Below are positions 18,390 to 28,300 of a DNA stretch of 64,000 nucleotides, piece by piece. Numbering within the stretch: the first letter of the stretch is position 1; every line of letters begins with the position of its first letter. The notes under the pieces are model-generated. The model saw only the letters and a list, made by a program, of their open reading frames with translations. It had not been told where the DNA came from and did not search any database. The position numbers were made by a program, and so were the translations under genes. Source of the DNA: Pseudomonas sp. GD04019 (GTDB lineage Bacteria; Pseudomonadota; Gammaproteobacteria; Pseudomonadales; Pseudomonadaceae); the NCBI RefSeq assembly GCF_029837695.1, contig NZ_JAOEEA010000007.1, positions 217,249 to 281,248 of the forward strand, read 5' to 3'.

Positions 18390-19631
18390 TCAGCCGCGCG
18401 GCGCGTTGCTGGATTTGGCTTGTTGTTCGGCTACGCGCGGGGCGTCGTGGCCATCCACGGCCTGACGCAGGCGCGCCAGTTGGGCGAGGGTGGCTTCGTC
18501 GGCCATCGGCACGGACTGCGGGTCGACGGTGGCGCCGGGCATGGCGCGCTGCAGGCCGTTGACCACGATCTTCTCGCCCTTGGCCAGGCCGCTGCGGACG
18601 ATGCGCAGGCCTTCCAGCTTCGGACCGAGCTCGATGGCGCGGTAGTCCACGGTGTTCTTGTCGCCGAGGACCAGGACGAACTTCTTGCCCAGGTCGGTGC
18701 CGACCGCTTCGTCCTTGATCAGCGCCGCTGCATAGGTGCTGCTGCCGACCAGCTTGAGGCGGGCATAGAGGCCCGGAGTGAAGCGGCCGTCGCGGTTGTC
18801 GAACACGGCGCGGCCGCGGATGGTGCCGGTGCGCGGGTTGACCTGGTTGTCGAGGAAGTCCAACTGGCCCTCGTGCGGGTGGCCGCTCTCGCTGGACAGG
18901 CCTAGGTACACCGGGCTGGCGCCGCGGGCGTCGCTTCCGGCCTTGCGGGCCAGCTCGATGTACTTGAGGAACACGCGCTCGTCGGCGTCGAAATAGGCAT
19001 AGACCTTGTCGGTGGACACCACCGAGGTCAGCAGCGACTGGCCGGCGCCGACCAGGTTGCCCTCGGTGATCTCGGCGCGGCTGACGCGGCCGTCGATCGG
19101 CGAGGTGATGCGGGTGAAACTGAGGTTGAGCTGAGCGTTCTCCAGTTCCGCCTGGATCGCCGCGACATGCGCCTGGGCGGCAGCGGCGGCGCTGCTGCGG
19201 GCATCGGCCAGTTCGGCGGAGATGGCGTTGCTCTGGCGCAGGCGATCACCGCGACGGGCCTCGTTGGCGGTGCGGGTGGAGTTGGCGCGGGCCTGTTGCA
19301 GCTGGGCCTGCAGGCGCTTGACCTCGGCTTCGAACGGACGCGGGTCGATCTGGAACAGCAGGTCGCCTTTCTTCACCAGGCTGCCCTCGTCGAAGGCGAC
19401 GCGGTCGACGTAGCCGGAGACGCGCGGGCGGATCTCGACGGACTCGGGTGCCTCGAGGCGGCCGGTGAACTCGTCCCATTCGTTGATCGGCTGTTCGATG
19501 ACTTCGGCGATGCTGACTTTGGCGGCCGGCATCTGCTGGCCGGCGTCCTCACCCTTGCCGCAGGCGCTCAACACCAGAACGGCCGCAAGGGCCAGGGGAA
19601 AACGCCAGGAGATATTGTTTGACTGTTCCAT
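18390..19631 (-). CDS. mexE: RND periplasmic adaptor MexE
   Basis: The 413-residue membrane-fusion protein has a lipoprotein-type signal (VLVLSACGKG). The barrel-sandwich half-motif RPRVSGYVDRVAFDEGSLV is followed by a coiled-coil hairpin (residues 100-175) and the second half-motif SPIDGRVSRAEITEGNLV. It links MexF to OprN. The ATG at 19631 follows GGAG. It is the first gene of mexEF-oprN, 159 bp after the mexT stop on the same strand. Confidence 0.95.
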   Translation of the reverse strand: MEQSNNISWRFPLALAAVLVLSACGKGEDAGQQMPAAKVSIAEVIEQPINEWDEFTGRLEAPESVEIRPRVSGYVDRVAFDEGSLVKKGDLLFQIDPRPFEAEVKRLQAQLQQARANSTRTANEARRGDRLRQSNAISAELADARSSAAAAAQAHVAAIQAELENAQLNLSFTRITSPIDGRVSRAEITEGNLVGAGQSLLTSVVSTDKVYAYFDADERVFLKYIELARKAGSDARGASPVYLGLSSESGHPHEGQLDFLDNQVNPRTGTIRGRAVFDNRDGRFTPGLYARLKLVGSSTYAAALIKDEAVGTDLGKKFVLVLGDKNTVDYRAIELGPKLEGLRIVRSGLAKGEKIVVNGLQRAMPGATVDPQSVPMADEATLAQLARLRQAVDGHDAPRVAEQQAKSSNAPRG

Positions 19632-19708
19632 GTGTGACTCCGCCAGTCGGATTTGTGAATGGGCGGAGTCTGCTCGGCGCAGTTTGAAGGCACGAATCGA
19701 ACGATCCG

Positions 19709-19732
19709 AAGATGAATATCATCCGGAATGAT
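19709..19732 (-). promoter_or_regulatory. mexE: Candidate MexT-binding site upstream of mexE
   Basis: Read on the minus strand this is ATCA-N5-GATGAT-N4-AT, an imperfect palindrome (ATCAT...ATGAT). It partly matches the nod-box-like MexT consensus as I recall it (ATCA-N5-GTCGAT-N4-ACYAT). The last half-site is poor, so this is only a candidate. Confidence 0.4.
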
Positions 19733-19790
19733 GATTCATGCTCTGGCGTTAATAGTGGCTGTGGCGCCCGTTGCAGAGCGCCTGGTGCGG

Positions 19791-20708
19791 TCAGACGAGG
19801 GTGTCGGGATCGCCACAGAACATCTGCAGGCGCGAGCGCAGCCAGCGTTCGGCCGGGTCGTTGTCCTGGGCGCCGCGCCAGACCATGTGCAGCTCGAAGG
19901 TGTTGCTCTCGAACGGCAGTGGTTCGGCGCGTAGGCCGCCGATGGCGATCAGCGCGGAGGCGGCGTAGTCCGGCACGGTGGCCACCAGGTCGGTGCCGGC
20001 GAGCAGTGCGCCGAGACCGTTGAACTGCGGCACGGCCAGCACCACGCGGCGTTTGCGTTCGAGTTTTTCCAGGGTTTCGTCGATGAAGCCGATCAGGCCG
20101 CCGGCGAACGACACCATGGCGTGCGGGCGCGCGCAGAAATCGTCCAGGCTGAGGTGGCCCGGCACGCTGTCGGCACGCAGCAGGCGCGAGCCACCGCGGC
20201 GGATCACCTTGCGCTTGGCGTTGGCCGGCAGCTCCTCGGTGTAGCTGACGCCCACGGAGATCTCGCCGGAGGCCAGCAGGTTGGGCATCAACAGGTAGTT
20301 GGCGCGGCGCACCACTATGGATACCCCGGGCGCTTCGGCGCGCAGGCGGCGCAGCAGTGGCGGCAACAGGGCGAATTCGACGTCATCGGACAGGCCGATG
20401 CGGAACACCGCGTTGCTGGTGGCGGGGTCGAAGTCGGTGGCGCGGCTGACGGCGGTGGAGATGGAATCCAGCGCTGGCGAGAGCAGGCCGAAGATCTCGG
20501 TGGCCCGCGCCGTGGGCTCCATGCTGCGTCCGGTACGCACGAACAGCGGGTCGTCGAACAAGCTGCGCAGGCGGGCGAGGGCGGCGCTGATCGCCGGCTG
20601 GCCGAGGAACAGTTTCTCCGCGGCACGCGTCACACTGCGCTCGTGCATCAGCGTCTCGAATACGATCAGCAGGTTCAGATCGACGCGGCGCAGGTCGTTG
20701 CGGTTCAT
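19791..20708 (-). CDS. mexT: LysR-type activator MexT
   Basis: The 305-residue regulator opens MNRNDLRRVDLNLLIVFETL with an HTH of LysR type (RSVTRAAEKLFLGQPAISAAL) and an effector domain with RIGLSDDVEFALLPPLLRR. It matches P. aeruginosa MexT, as I recall it, along its length with no sign of the frameshift found in some PAO1 lineages. ATG 20708 is preferred over GTG 20711 because it sits five bases from GGAAGA. It activates mexEF-oprN and mexS. Order mexS / mexT-mexE-mexF-oprN is the same as in P. aeruginosa. Confidence 0.95.
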   Translation of the reverse strand: MNRNDLRRVDLNLLIVFETLMHERSVTRAAEKLFLGQPAISAALARLRSLFDDPLFVRTGRSMEPTARATEIFGLLSPALDSISTAVSRATDFDPATSNAVFRIGLSDDVEFALLPPLLRRLRAEAPGVSIVVRRANYLLMPNLLASGEISVGVSYTEELPANAKRKVIRRGGSRLLRADSVPGHLSLDDFCARPHAMVSFAGGLIGFIDETLEKLERKRRVVLAVPQFNGLGALLAGTDLVATVPDYAASALIAIGGLRAEPLPFESNTFELHMVWRGAQDNDPAERWLRSRLQMFCGDPDTLV

Positions 20709-20752
20709 CACTGTCTTCCATGTTGGGTGTGTGAAAGGTGCGGCCGTGGCAA

Positions 20753-20791
20753 GATAACGTCAAGAGCGAGGTTGACCTTATCGTCAACCTC
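20753..20791. promoter_or_regulatory. Overlapping inverted repeats between mexT and mexS
   Basis: Two inverted repeats share a half-site. GAGGTTGAC and GTCAACCTC (20768-20776, 20783-20791) form a perfect 9-bp pair with 6-bp spacing. GATAACGTCAA (20753-20763) pairs with TTGACCTTATC (20772-20782) with one mismatch. This is a probable operator in the divergent promoter region; MexT or another LysR-type protein is the obvious candidate binder. Confidence 0.55.
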
Positions 20792-20906
20792 GGCCGTCGG
20801 CGGGCCCGATCATCCACATTTATGGTGACTATCAATGTGCGCGGGTGGTGTCGATGGATAAGCCCATATAGAGTCCGGGGCCATAGAGTCCACGGCGAGG
20901 TGTGTG

Positions 20907-21929
20907 ATGTCCCGCATGATCCGTTTCCACCAGTTCGGCGATGCCAGCGTGCTGCGTCTGGAGGAATTGCCGACCCCGAAACCTGGCCATGGCGAGGTGC
21001 TGATCCGCACCCAGGCGCTTGGCGTAGGCTGGCGTGACGTACTGTGGCGGCAGAACCTGGCGCCCGATCAGGCGGCGCAGCTGCCGGCCGGTGTCGGCTT
21101 CGAGCTGTCCGGCGTGGTCGAGGCCGTTGGCCCGGGCGTCGACGATCTAACCCCTGGCGTGGCGGTTGCCAGCTTCCCGGCCTTCAGCCCCAACCAGTAC
21201 CCGGCCTGGGGCGATCTGGTGCTGATGCCGCGTAGCGCGCTGACCCGCTATCCCGACGTGCTCACGCCGGAAGAAGCGGCGGTGCACTATACCCCCTATA
21301 TGCTGGCGTACTTCGCCCTGGTCGAACTGGCCGATGTGCAGCCGGGCCAGCGCGTGCTGATCACCGAGGCTGCTCACTGCCTGGCGCCCCAGGCGGTGCA
21401 GATGGCCAAGGCGCTCGGCGCCGTGGTGGTCGCCGCCACCAGCGAGGGTTCCACTCGTGCCTATTTGCGTGAGCTGGGCGCCGACAAGGTGATCGATACC
21501 GAGGAGCAGGATCTGGTCCTCGAGGTTGAGCGCTTCACCGACGGCAAAGGCGTAGAAGTGGTGCTGGACCAGTGCGCCGGCCCGCAGATGAAGCTGCTCG
21601 GTGATGTTGCGGCGACTCGCGGCAAGCTGATCATCTATGGCGTGAACGGTGGCAATGATGCGGCGTTCCCGGCTTGCGCGGCGTTCAAGAAGCATCTGCA
21701 GTTCTTCCGTCACTGCGTGCTGGACTTCACTGGCCAGCCCGATCTGGGCCTGCAGCGCGACGAGGAGGCGGTGCAACGTGCGCTGCAGCGGATCAACCAG
21801 CTGACGGCCGATCGTTTGCTCAAGCCGACCATCGCCAAGTCCTTCGCTTTCGAGGATTTCATCGCGGCCAACCAGTTCATGGAGACCTGTCCGGCCGGCG
21901 GCCGGGTTGTGATGAATATCCCCGGGTAA
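20907..21929 (+). CDS. mexS: MexS, zinc-less MDR-family quinone oxidoreductase
   Basis: The 340-residue protein has the medium-chain dehydrogenase layout: a GroES-like N-terminal domain (IRFHQFGDASVLRLEELP, then GVGFELSGVVEAVGPGV) and a Rossmann domain. The divergent position beside mexT identifies it as MexS. In P. aeruginosa loss of mexS raises MexT activity and MexEF-OprN expression, presumably through build-up of an electrophile. The NAD(P)-binding glycine motif around residue 150 is unusual (ITEAAHCLAP rather than AXXGXXG), as in MexS. ATG 20907 follows GGCGAGG. Confidence 0.92.
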   Translation: MSRMIRFHQFGDASVLRLEELPTPKPGHGEVLIRTQALGVGWRDVLWRQNLAPDQAAQLPAGVGFELSGVVEAVGPGVDDLTPGVAVASFPAFSPNQYPAWGDLVLMPRSALTRYPDVLTPEEAAVHYTPYMLAYFALVELADVQPGQRVLITEAAHCLAPQAVQMAKALGAVVVAATSEGSTRAYLRELGADKVIDTEEQDLVLEVERFTDGKGVEVVLDQCAGPQMKLLGDVAATRGKLIIYGVNGGNDAAFPACAAFKKHLQFFRHCVLDFTGQPDLGLQRDEEAVQRALQRINQLTADRLLKPTIAKSFAFEDFIAANQFMETCPAGGRVVMNIPG

Positions 21930-21948
21930 AGAACGTGATCATGCTGGC

Positions 21949-21982
21949 CAAACGCCGCCTTCGGGCGGCGTTTGCATTTCTT
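21949..21982 (+). terminator. Rho-independent terminator after mexS
   Basis: An 11-bp perfect stem (21949-21959 with 21964-21974) with a TTCG tetraloop is followed by CATTTCTT. It separates mexS from the siderophore locus. Confidence 0.88.
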
Positions 21983-22011
21983 AAGGAAAAATCATGAGCA
22001 ACGCTTGAATT

Positions 22012-22030
22012 GATAAGGATTATCATTAAG
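22012..22030 (+). promoter_or_regulatory. Fur box upstream of the ECF sigma gene
   Basis: GATAAGGATTATCATTAAG matches 15 of 19 positions of the Fur consensus. It lies 33 bp before the sigma factor start, where Fur-iron would block transcription in iron-replete cells. Confidence 0.82.
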
Positions 22031-22062
22031 ATGCGCAGCACGTTGCAGCCGAGGATTGGGCT

Positions 22063-22629
22063 ATGGGAACGTTTCATCGTTGGGGGGAGCCCGCCGGCAC
22101 ACCGGTACGCTTGGCCTCCGACACCAGGAACAACGGGCTGGACAGTCTCTACGCCACACATCGGCGGGTATTGATAGACGCCGCCAAGGGCGTGCTCGGC
22201 TGCCGTGCGCGCGCCGAGGATGTGGTGCACGACGCCTTTCTCAAGCTGTGGGAGAGCGGCGACCGCCACGCCATCGAAGACCCGCTACGCTACCTGTTTC
22301 GCATGGTGCGCAACCTCTCCATCGACCGCCTGCGCCGCCAGGCCCTGGAAGGTCGCTACAGCGCCGACGAGGATGCGCTCGACGAGCTGCCGGCGCCGCA
22401 GTCCGGCCCGGAGCAGCGCGCCATCGGCCAGCTGGAGTGGCAGCGCCTGCAGCACGCCCTGGGCGAGCTGCCCGAACGCACCCGCACCGTGTTCACCATG
22501 AGCCAGTTGGAGGGCTACAGCCAGCGCGAGGTGGCCACCCATCTCAGCGCCTCGCCGACCCTGGTGCATTTCCTTCTGCGCGATGCTCTCAGCCATTGCC
22601 GCAGCCGCCTAGATACCGAGGCGGCCTGA
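22063..22629 (+). CDS. PvdS-like extracytoplasmic-function sigma factor (iron starvation)
   Basis: The 188-residue protein has sigma region 2 (GCRARAEDVVHDAFLKLWES, then YLFRMVRNLSIDRLRR) and region 4 (LGELPERTRTVFTMSQLEGYSQREVATHLSASPTLVHFLLRDAL). The SPTLVxFxxRDAL ending is typical of PvdS/PbuS-type sigma factors that direct siderophore genes at TAAAT-N16-CGT promoters, one of which is seen at 41695. No FpvR-like anti-sigma gene is present, and the receptor lacks a signalling domain, so control is probably by Fur alone. GAGG is eight bases upstream of the ATG. Confidence 0.9.
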   Translation: MGTFHRWGEPAGTPVRLASDTRNNGLDSLYATHRRVLIDAAKGVLGCRARAEDVVHDAFLKLWESGDRHAIEDPLRYLFRMVRNLSIDRLRRQALEGRYSADEDALDELPAPQSGPEQRAIGQLEWQRLQHALGELPERTRTVFTMSQLEGYSQREVATHLSASPTLVHFLLRDALSHCRSRLDTEAA

Positions 22630-22651
22630 CTTCCGCCGTTCTGGACTTGCC

Positions 22652-24322
22652 ATGAAACTGCTCAAGCTGCTGTTCCGTGATAACCGTCTGCCGCTCTCCG
22701 GCATCGTCCTGCTAAGCCTGTGCAGTGCAGTGCTCAGCGTTGGCGTGATCGCTTTCATCAACCTCAAGCTGATCCGCCTGGAAGGCGAACTGGCGACCAC
22801 GCTGCTCAGTTTCCTCGGCCTGCTGGCGCTGTTGATGATCAGCTCGGGAGCGGGGCAGGTGGCGCTGCACACGCTTGGTCACCGCTTCGTCTACCGCCTG
22901 CGTCGCAGCCTGGTACGCCGGGTGCTGGACACCGACATCGAGCGCCTGGAGCAGATTGGTGGGGCACGCATCCTCGCCAGCCTGTCCAGCGACATCCGCA
23001 ACATCACCATCGCCTTCGTCTACATGCCGGAGCTGACCTACGGCCTGATCCTCAGCATCGCCGCCTTCAGCTACCTGGCCTGGCTGTCGCCGGCGCTGTT
23101 CGGCATCACCGCCGGCTGGCTGGGGCTGACCCTGCTGGTGGGCTGGTTCTTCGTCGGCAAGGTCAATCACCACATCCGCCTGCTGCGCGAAGCGGAAGAC
23201 CACCTGTACCAGGACTATCAGGCGATCATCGACGGCCGCAAGGAGCTGGCGCTCAACCGTGACCGCGCGCGCATGCTCTACGACGAGGAATTCGACCGCG
23301 ACGCCCGTGCCTATCGCGACAACGTCACCCGCGCCGACATCTTCAACGGCCTGGCCGGCAACTGGGCCAACGCCATGGTGCTGGGCAGCATCGGCCTGGT
23401 GTTCTTCTGCGCCAGCGGCCTGGGTTGGGCCTCCGGCGAAGTCGCCGCCACCTTCGCCCTGACCGTGCTGTTCCTTCGCGCGCCGATGGTCGCCACCGTT
23501 GCTGCATTGCCCAGCCTGCTGGCCGCGCGCATCTCGCTGGACAAGCTGGAGGCGCTGGATCTGGCGCCGGAAACCAGCGATATCGCTACAGTACCCAGCC
23601 TCGGTGACTGGCAGAGCCTGCAGTTGGCCGGCATCGAATACCGTTATCCGGGCGAGGGCGAGGAGGCTGGCTTCGATGTCGGCCCCATCGACTTGGAGCT
23701 GCGTCGCGGCGAACTGGTGTTCTTGGTCGGTGGCAACGGCAGCGGCAAGTCGACTCTGGCGCGCCTGCTCACCGGTCTGCATCGCCCGGCTGGTGGCGAG
23801 ATCCGCCTGGACGGCCGCGTCATACAAACCCATGAGTGGCAGTCCTATCGTCAGCTGTTTGCCAGCGTGTACACCGATTTCCACCTGTTCTCCCGCCTGC
23901 TCGGTCCGGCGGCAGCGGAGGTGGAGGAGTCGCTGGTCGGCCAGTGGCTGGATCGCCTGCGCCTGCGCCACAAGGTCAAGTTCGCCTCTGGGCGCCTGGC
24001 TGACACGCGCTTCTCCCAGGGCCAGCGCAAGCGTCTGGCGCTGATGCTGGCGATGCTCGAGGACCGCGACATCCTGATCCTCGACGAGTGGGCTGCCGAC
24101 CAGGACCCGCTGTTCCGTCGCCTGTTCTACCGCGAGCTGTTGCCGCAGCTGAAGGCCGCCGGCAAGACCGTGCTCGCCATCACCCACGACGACCACTATT
24201 TCGACCAGGCCGACCGCCTGCTGAAGATGGATGGTGGTCGTCTGTTCGAGCTCACCGGCGAAGCCCGTGACCGCGCCACCCAGGATGCGGTCAGGGAAAT
24301 CGGCGGCTCCATCCCGGCCTGA
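22652..24322 (+). CDS. Cyclic-peptide/siderophore-type ABC exporter (PvdE/SyrD family)
   Basis: The 556-residue half-transporter has six transmembrane helices (residues 1-310) fused to an ATPase domain: Walker [10 protein letters not shown] at about 360, signature FSQGQRKRL in place of LSGGQ, Walker [14 protein letters not shown] and the switch histidine in AITHDDHYF. The family includes PvdE and SyrD, which move nonribosomal peptides across the inner membrane. Position ahead of mbtH and the NRPS genes suggests it moves the siderophore or its precursor to the periplasm. It starts 22 bp after the sigma gene. Confidence 0.9.
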   Translation: MKLLKLLFRDNRLPLSGIVLLSLCSAVLSVGVIAFINLKLIRLEGELATTLLSFLGLLALLMISSGAGQVALHTLGHRFVYRLRRSLVRRVLDTDIERLEQIGGARILASLSSDIRNITIAFVYMPELTYGLILSIAAFSYLAWLSPALFGITAGWLGLTLLVGWFFVGKVNHHIRLLREAEDHLYQDYQAIIDGRKELALNRDRARMLYDEEFDRDARAYRDNVTRADIFNGLAGNWANAMVLGSIGLVFFCASGLGWASGEVAATFALTVLFLRAPMVATVAALPSLLAARISLDKLEALDLAPETSDIATVPSLGDWQSLQLAGIEYRYPGEGEEAGFDVGPIDLELRRGELVFLVGGNGSGKSTLARLLTGLHRPAGGEIRLDGRVIQTHEWQSYRQLFASVYTDFHLFSRLLGPAAAEVEESLVGQWLDRLRLRHKVKFASGRLADTRFSQGQRKRLALMLAMLEDRDILILDEWAADQDPLFRRLFYRELLPQLKAAGKTVLAITHDDHYFDQADRLLKMDGGRLFELTGEARDRATQDAVREIGGSIPA

Positions 24323-24381
24323 TTGCAGTCGTTCCAGCCCTTGGTAACAGGGGCAGGCCCTGTCATGTCCGTGCAAACGAA

Positions 24382-24412
24382 TTAAATGAAAATTATTCGC
24401 AGCTTCGTGCGT
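24382..24412 (+). promoter_or_regulatory. Candidate iron-regulated promoter elements before mbtH
   Basis: The AT-rich tract in the 125-bp gap gives a weak Fur-box match at 24382-24400 (12 of 19). It also gives two imperfect iron-starvation boxes: TAAAT-N18-CGT, and AAAAT-N16-CGT at 24389-24412. A sigma-dependent promoter for the NRPS genes is expected here, but neither spacing plus sequence is perfect. Confidence 0.35.
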
Positions 24413-24447
24413 CTTTAAAGCGTGCCACCTTTTATGAGGGATACCCC

Positions 24448-24651
24448 ATGAGTCTGGATAATCCGCAAACCACCTTCCTGGTGGTGGTCAACGACGAGCA
24501 GCAGTACGCCATCTGGCCCGCCTACAAGGCCGTTCCTGCTGGTTGGCGCGAAGATGGCGTGCGCGGCGACAAGCCGACCTGCCTGGCCCATATCGCCAGC
24601 GTCTGGACCGATATGCGCCCGCTCAGCCTGCGCGAGGCCATGGACGCCTGA
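24448..24651 (+). CDS. MbtH-like NRPS accessory protein
   Basis: The 67-residue protein keeps the family signature: [22 protein letters not shown], and [11 protein letters not shown]. MbtH proteins bind adenylation domains and are often needed for their folding or activity. It follows GAGGGAT and its stop overlaps the next start (TGATG at 24649-24653), so it is coupled to the thioesterase and NRPS genes. Confidence 0.95.
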   Translation: MSLDNPQTTFLVVVNDEQQYAIWPAYKAVPAGWREDGVRGDKPTCLAHIASVWTDMRPLSLREAMDA

Positions 24652-25376
24652 TGCAGCTGTTCTGCCTGGCCCATGCCGGCGCCAGCGCCATGCCTTACGC
24701 ACGCTGGCGCAAGCGCCTGCCGCGTTGGCTGGACGTCTGTCCGCTGGAGCTGCCGGGCCGCGGCGCCCGAGAGGGCGAGCCGTTGTGCCAGGAACTTCCG
24801 GCGCTGCTGGACGACCTCAAGCAGGCCTGGCTGCGTGAGTGCAACGGTCCGTATCTGCTGTGGGGGCATAGCCTGGGTGCCATGCTCGCCTTCGAGCTGG
24901 CCCAGGCGCTGATTGCCGACGGCCATGACGCACCGCTGGCGCTGTTCGCCTCGGCTTCCCGCGCGCCGTCCCGTCGCCTGCAGGCGCCGCGCATGACCAC
25001 GCGCAGCGACGGCGAACTGTTCGCCGGCCTGGACGGCTTCGCTCGTCTGCCGCGCGAGCTACTGGCCGACCCGCTGTTCCGCCGCGAACTGTTGCCGGTG
25101 CTGCGCAGCGACTTCGCCCTGGCCGAGAGCTACCGCTACCAGCGTCGCGCACCCTTGCCCTGCGCACTGCATGTGCTCGGCGCGCGCCGCGACTGCCTGA
25201 GCGAAGAAGACCTGCGCGCCTGGCGTCGCGAAACGCGCGGCCCTTTCACCCTGGAGTGGCTGGATGGCGACCACGCCTATCTGCGCCCCCAGGAAGATGA
25301 ACTGCTGTCCCTGATCGAATTCCATGCCACGCGCCTGTTGCGGCGCGAGGCGGCTGGCTTGCCCCTGGGCGCCTAG
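24651..25376 (+). CDS. Type II thioesterase (NRPS proofreading)
   Basis: The 241-residue alpha/beta hydrolase opens [19 protein letters not shown], has the nucleophile motif LWGHSLGAMLAFEL (serine near 83) and the catalytic histidine in LDGDHAYL. These stand-alone enzymes remove wrongly primed or stalled groups from carrier domains. I use ATG 24651, which overlaps the mbtH stop; the frame is open upstream but that part lies inside mbtH. NRPS1 starts 23 bp downstream. Confidence 0.92.
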   Translation: MQLFCLAHAGASAMPYARWRKRLPRWLDVCPLELPGRGAREGEPLCQELPALLDDLKQAWLRECNGPYLLWGHSLGAMLAFELAQALIADGHDAPLALFASASRAPSRRLQAPRMTTRSDGELFAGLDGFARLPRELLADPLFRRELLPVLRSDFALAESYRYQRRAPLPCALHVLGARRDCLSEEDLRAWRRETRGPFTLEWLDGDHAYLRPQEDELLSLIEFHATRLLRREAAGLPLGA

Positions 25377-25399
25377 GCCACTCTTTGCGAGGTACTGTC

Positions 25400-28300
25400 A
25401 TGAACGCACGAGTCCCGTCGAACCTTGCCCTGGAATGGGCGCCGCTGTCCTTTGCCCAGCAGCGGCTGTGGTTCTTCAGTCGCCTGGAAAGTGGCAGCAC
25501 CGCCTACAACATCGGCGGCGTGCTGCGCTTCGAGGGTGTACTGGACATGGACAGCCTGCGCCATGGCCTGGACCAGGTGTATGCGCGCCACGCGGCGCTG
25601 CGCACTGTGTTCCGCGAGCACGATGGCCTGGCCCAGCAGGCCGTGCTGCCGGTCGGCCCGATGCCCCTGGAGATCATCGACCTCGAAGGCGGTGCCGATC
25701 GGGTCGAATCCCTGGCGCGCGACTTTATCGAAGCCGACTACGACCTGACCCGCGGGCCGCTGGTGCGTTGCGCCCTGTATCGCCTGGGCGAGAACAGCCA
25801 CGCCTTTGCCGTGGGCATGCACCACATCATCTCCGACGCCTGGTCGGTGCGCGTGCTGGTGGAGGAGATGGCCGAGTTCTATCGCGCCCGCCTGCAGAAC
25901 CGCCAGCCGTTCATGACCCCGCAGCCGGTGCAGTACAGCGAGTACGCCGTCGGCCAGCGCGAGTGGTTGGCCAGCGAGGCAGGCGCCCGGCAGATGGCCT
26001 TCTGGCGCGAACACCTGGGCAGCGAGCAGCCGCCACAGAGCCTGGCTCCGGACTACCCGCACAATCCCCAGGCCGCGCGCCGCGCTGCCTACCGCACGCT
26101 GCAGGTGGAGCCGGCCCTGGTGGCCCGTCTCAGTGATCTGGCCAAGGCCAACGGCGCCACCCTGTTCACCGTGCTGCTGGCGGCTCTGCAGCTACAGCTG
26201 GCGCGCCTCTCCGGCCAGCGCGAAGTGCGCATCGGCGTCCCGGTGGCCGGTCGTGCCAAGGGCTACGAGCGTCTGGTCGGCTTCTTCGTCAACACTCTGG
26301 TACTCAAGGCCGAGCCGCGCCCCGAACTGTCGGTGGCGGAGTGGCTGGAGCAGGCCCGCGCCGGCCTCAAGCAAGCTCAGGCCAACCAGGAAATGCCCAT
26401 CGAGCGCCTGGTGGAAGAGCTGGCGCCGAGCCGCAGCCTGGGCCAGCAGCCGCTGTTCCAGGTGGCCTTCAACTACCGTCGCCAGCATCCACTGGCGGCC
26501 AACTGGCTGCCGGGTATCGAGACTCAACTGGCAGAGCTGCCGTCCAGCCAGATTCCGTTCGACCTGGCACTGGATGCCGTGCGTGACCGTGGTAACGAGC
26601 TGTCGATCAACTTCGCCTACGCCGCCGACCTGTTCACCGAGAACAGCATTGAGCGCCTGATCGCCGGCTTCCTCGAAGTGCTCGACGGTTTCGCCAGCGC
26701 CCCGCAGGCGGCGCTGGGAGAAGTGGTGCTGGTGACGGCGCCTGAGCTGGCGCAGCTGAGTGAGTGGAACACCCCGCGTCAGGCTTTCGATGCTGCGCGC
26801 CTGCTGCCCGCGTTGATCGCCGAGCAGGCACGCCTGCGCCCTGAGGCCATCGCCCTGGTGCATGGCAGCGAGCGGATTGCCTTCGCCGATATGGAGGCCC
26901 GCGCCAATCGACTGGCCAACCTGCTGGTGGCCCACGGCGTGCAGCCTGAGTCTCGCGTTGGCGTCTCGCTGGAGCGTGGCAACGCGATGATCGTCGCCAT
27001 GCTGGCGGTGCTGAAATCCGGCGGTGCTTTCGTCCCGCTGGATCCCGATTATCCGCTTGAGCGCCTGAGCTATATGGTCGAGGATTCGGGCCTGAAGTGG
27101 CTGATCACTTCATCCGATCTGGCCGAGCGCCTGCCGCTGGGTGCGGGCGTCGAGCCGCTGTATCTGGATCAGATCGACCTGTCAGCATTTGAGTCGTCTG
27201 CCCCGAGTGTACAGCTACATCCGCTGAATCTGGCCTATCTGATCTACACCTCCGGCTCCACCGGCCAGCCGAAAGGCGTAGCGGTCAATCACCTCGGCCT
27301 GACCATGCATGTGCAGACCATCGGTCAGCGCTATGGCATGACCCCGGATGATGTGGAGCTGCACTTCGCTTCCATCAGCTTCGACGGAGCTTTGGAGCGC
27401 TGGACCGTGCCGTTGGCCTTCGGCAGCCGTCTGGTGATTCGTGATCAGGAACTGTGGAGCGCGGAGAAGACCAGCCAGGTGATCGCCGACGAAGGCGTGA
27501 CCATCTCCTGCCTGCCACCGAGCTATGCCCAGCAGCTGCTGGATTGGGTCGAGTCGCAAGGCCTGAAGCTGCCGGTACGCTCCTGGACCCTGGGTGGCGA
27601 GGCCTTTACCCGCGAGACCTACGAGCGTCTGCAGAAAGTGCTGCAGCCACAACGGATCATCAACGGCTACGGCCCGACCGAGACGGTGGTCACGCCGCTG
27701 ATCTGGGAAGCCTTCCCGGGTGATTCGTTTGAGGCCGCCTACGCACCGATCGGTAATCCAGTCGGTCCGCGCAGCCTGTATGTCCTCGATGCCGAACTGA
27801 ATCTGCTGCCCATCGGTGTGGCTGGCGAGCTGTATATCGGCGGCGAGGTCGGCCTGGCCCGCGGCTACTTCCAGCGTCCGGAGCTGACTGCCGAACGCTT
27901 CCTGCCCGATCCGTTTGGCGCAGCCGGCGAGCGTATGTACCGCACAGGCGACCTGGTGCGCTGGCGCGCCGATGGCACCTTGGATTACCTGGGCCGCGTC
28001 GACCATCAAGTGAAGATCCGCGGTTTCCGTATCGAACTGGGCGAGATCGAGAGCCAGTTGCTGGCCCTCGACGGCGTGCAGGAAGCGGCGGTGATCGCCC
28101 GCGAGACGCCAACCGGCAAGCAGCTAGTGGGTTATGTCGTCGCCCGCGACAATGCAGACGCCAATGCCTTGCGCAGCGAGCTGGCCAAAGTGCTGCCGGA
28201 CTATATGGTCCCTGCGCAGATCATCGCCCTGGACAAACTGCCGCTGACCCCGGCCGGCAAGCTGAATCGCGCCGCGCTGCCGGAACCGACCTGGCAGAGC

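Noticed and set aside
22720..23262. A 180-codon frame inside the ABC exporter
   Set aside because: It is out of frame with Walker A and other motifs of the real gene, and its product is low-complexity arginine/proline-rich sequence.
24383..24408. TAAAT ... CGT before mbtH as a firm PvdS-type box
   Set aside because: The spacing is 18 rather than 16; the alternative with 16 has AAAAT. Kept only as a weak regulatory candidate.
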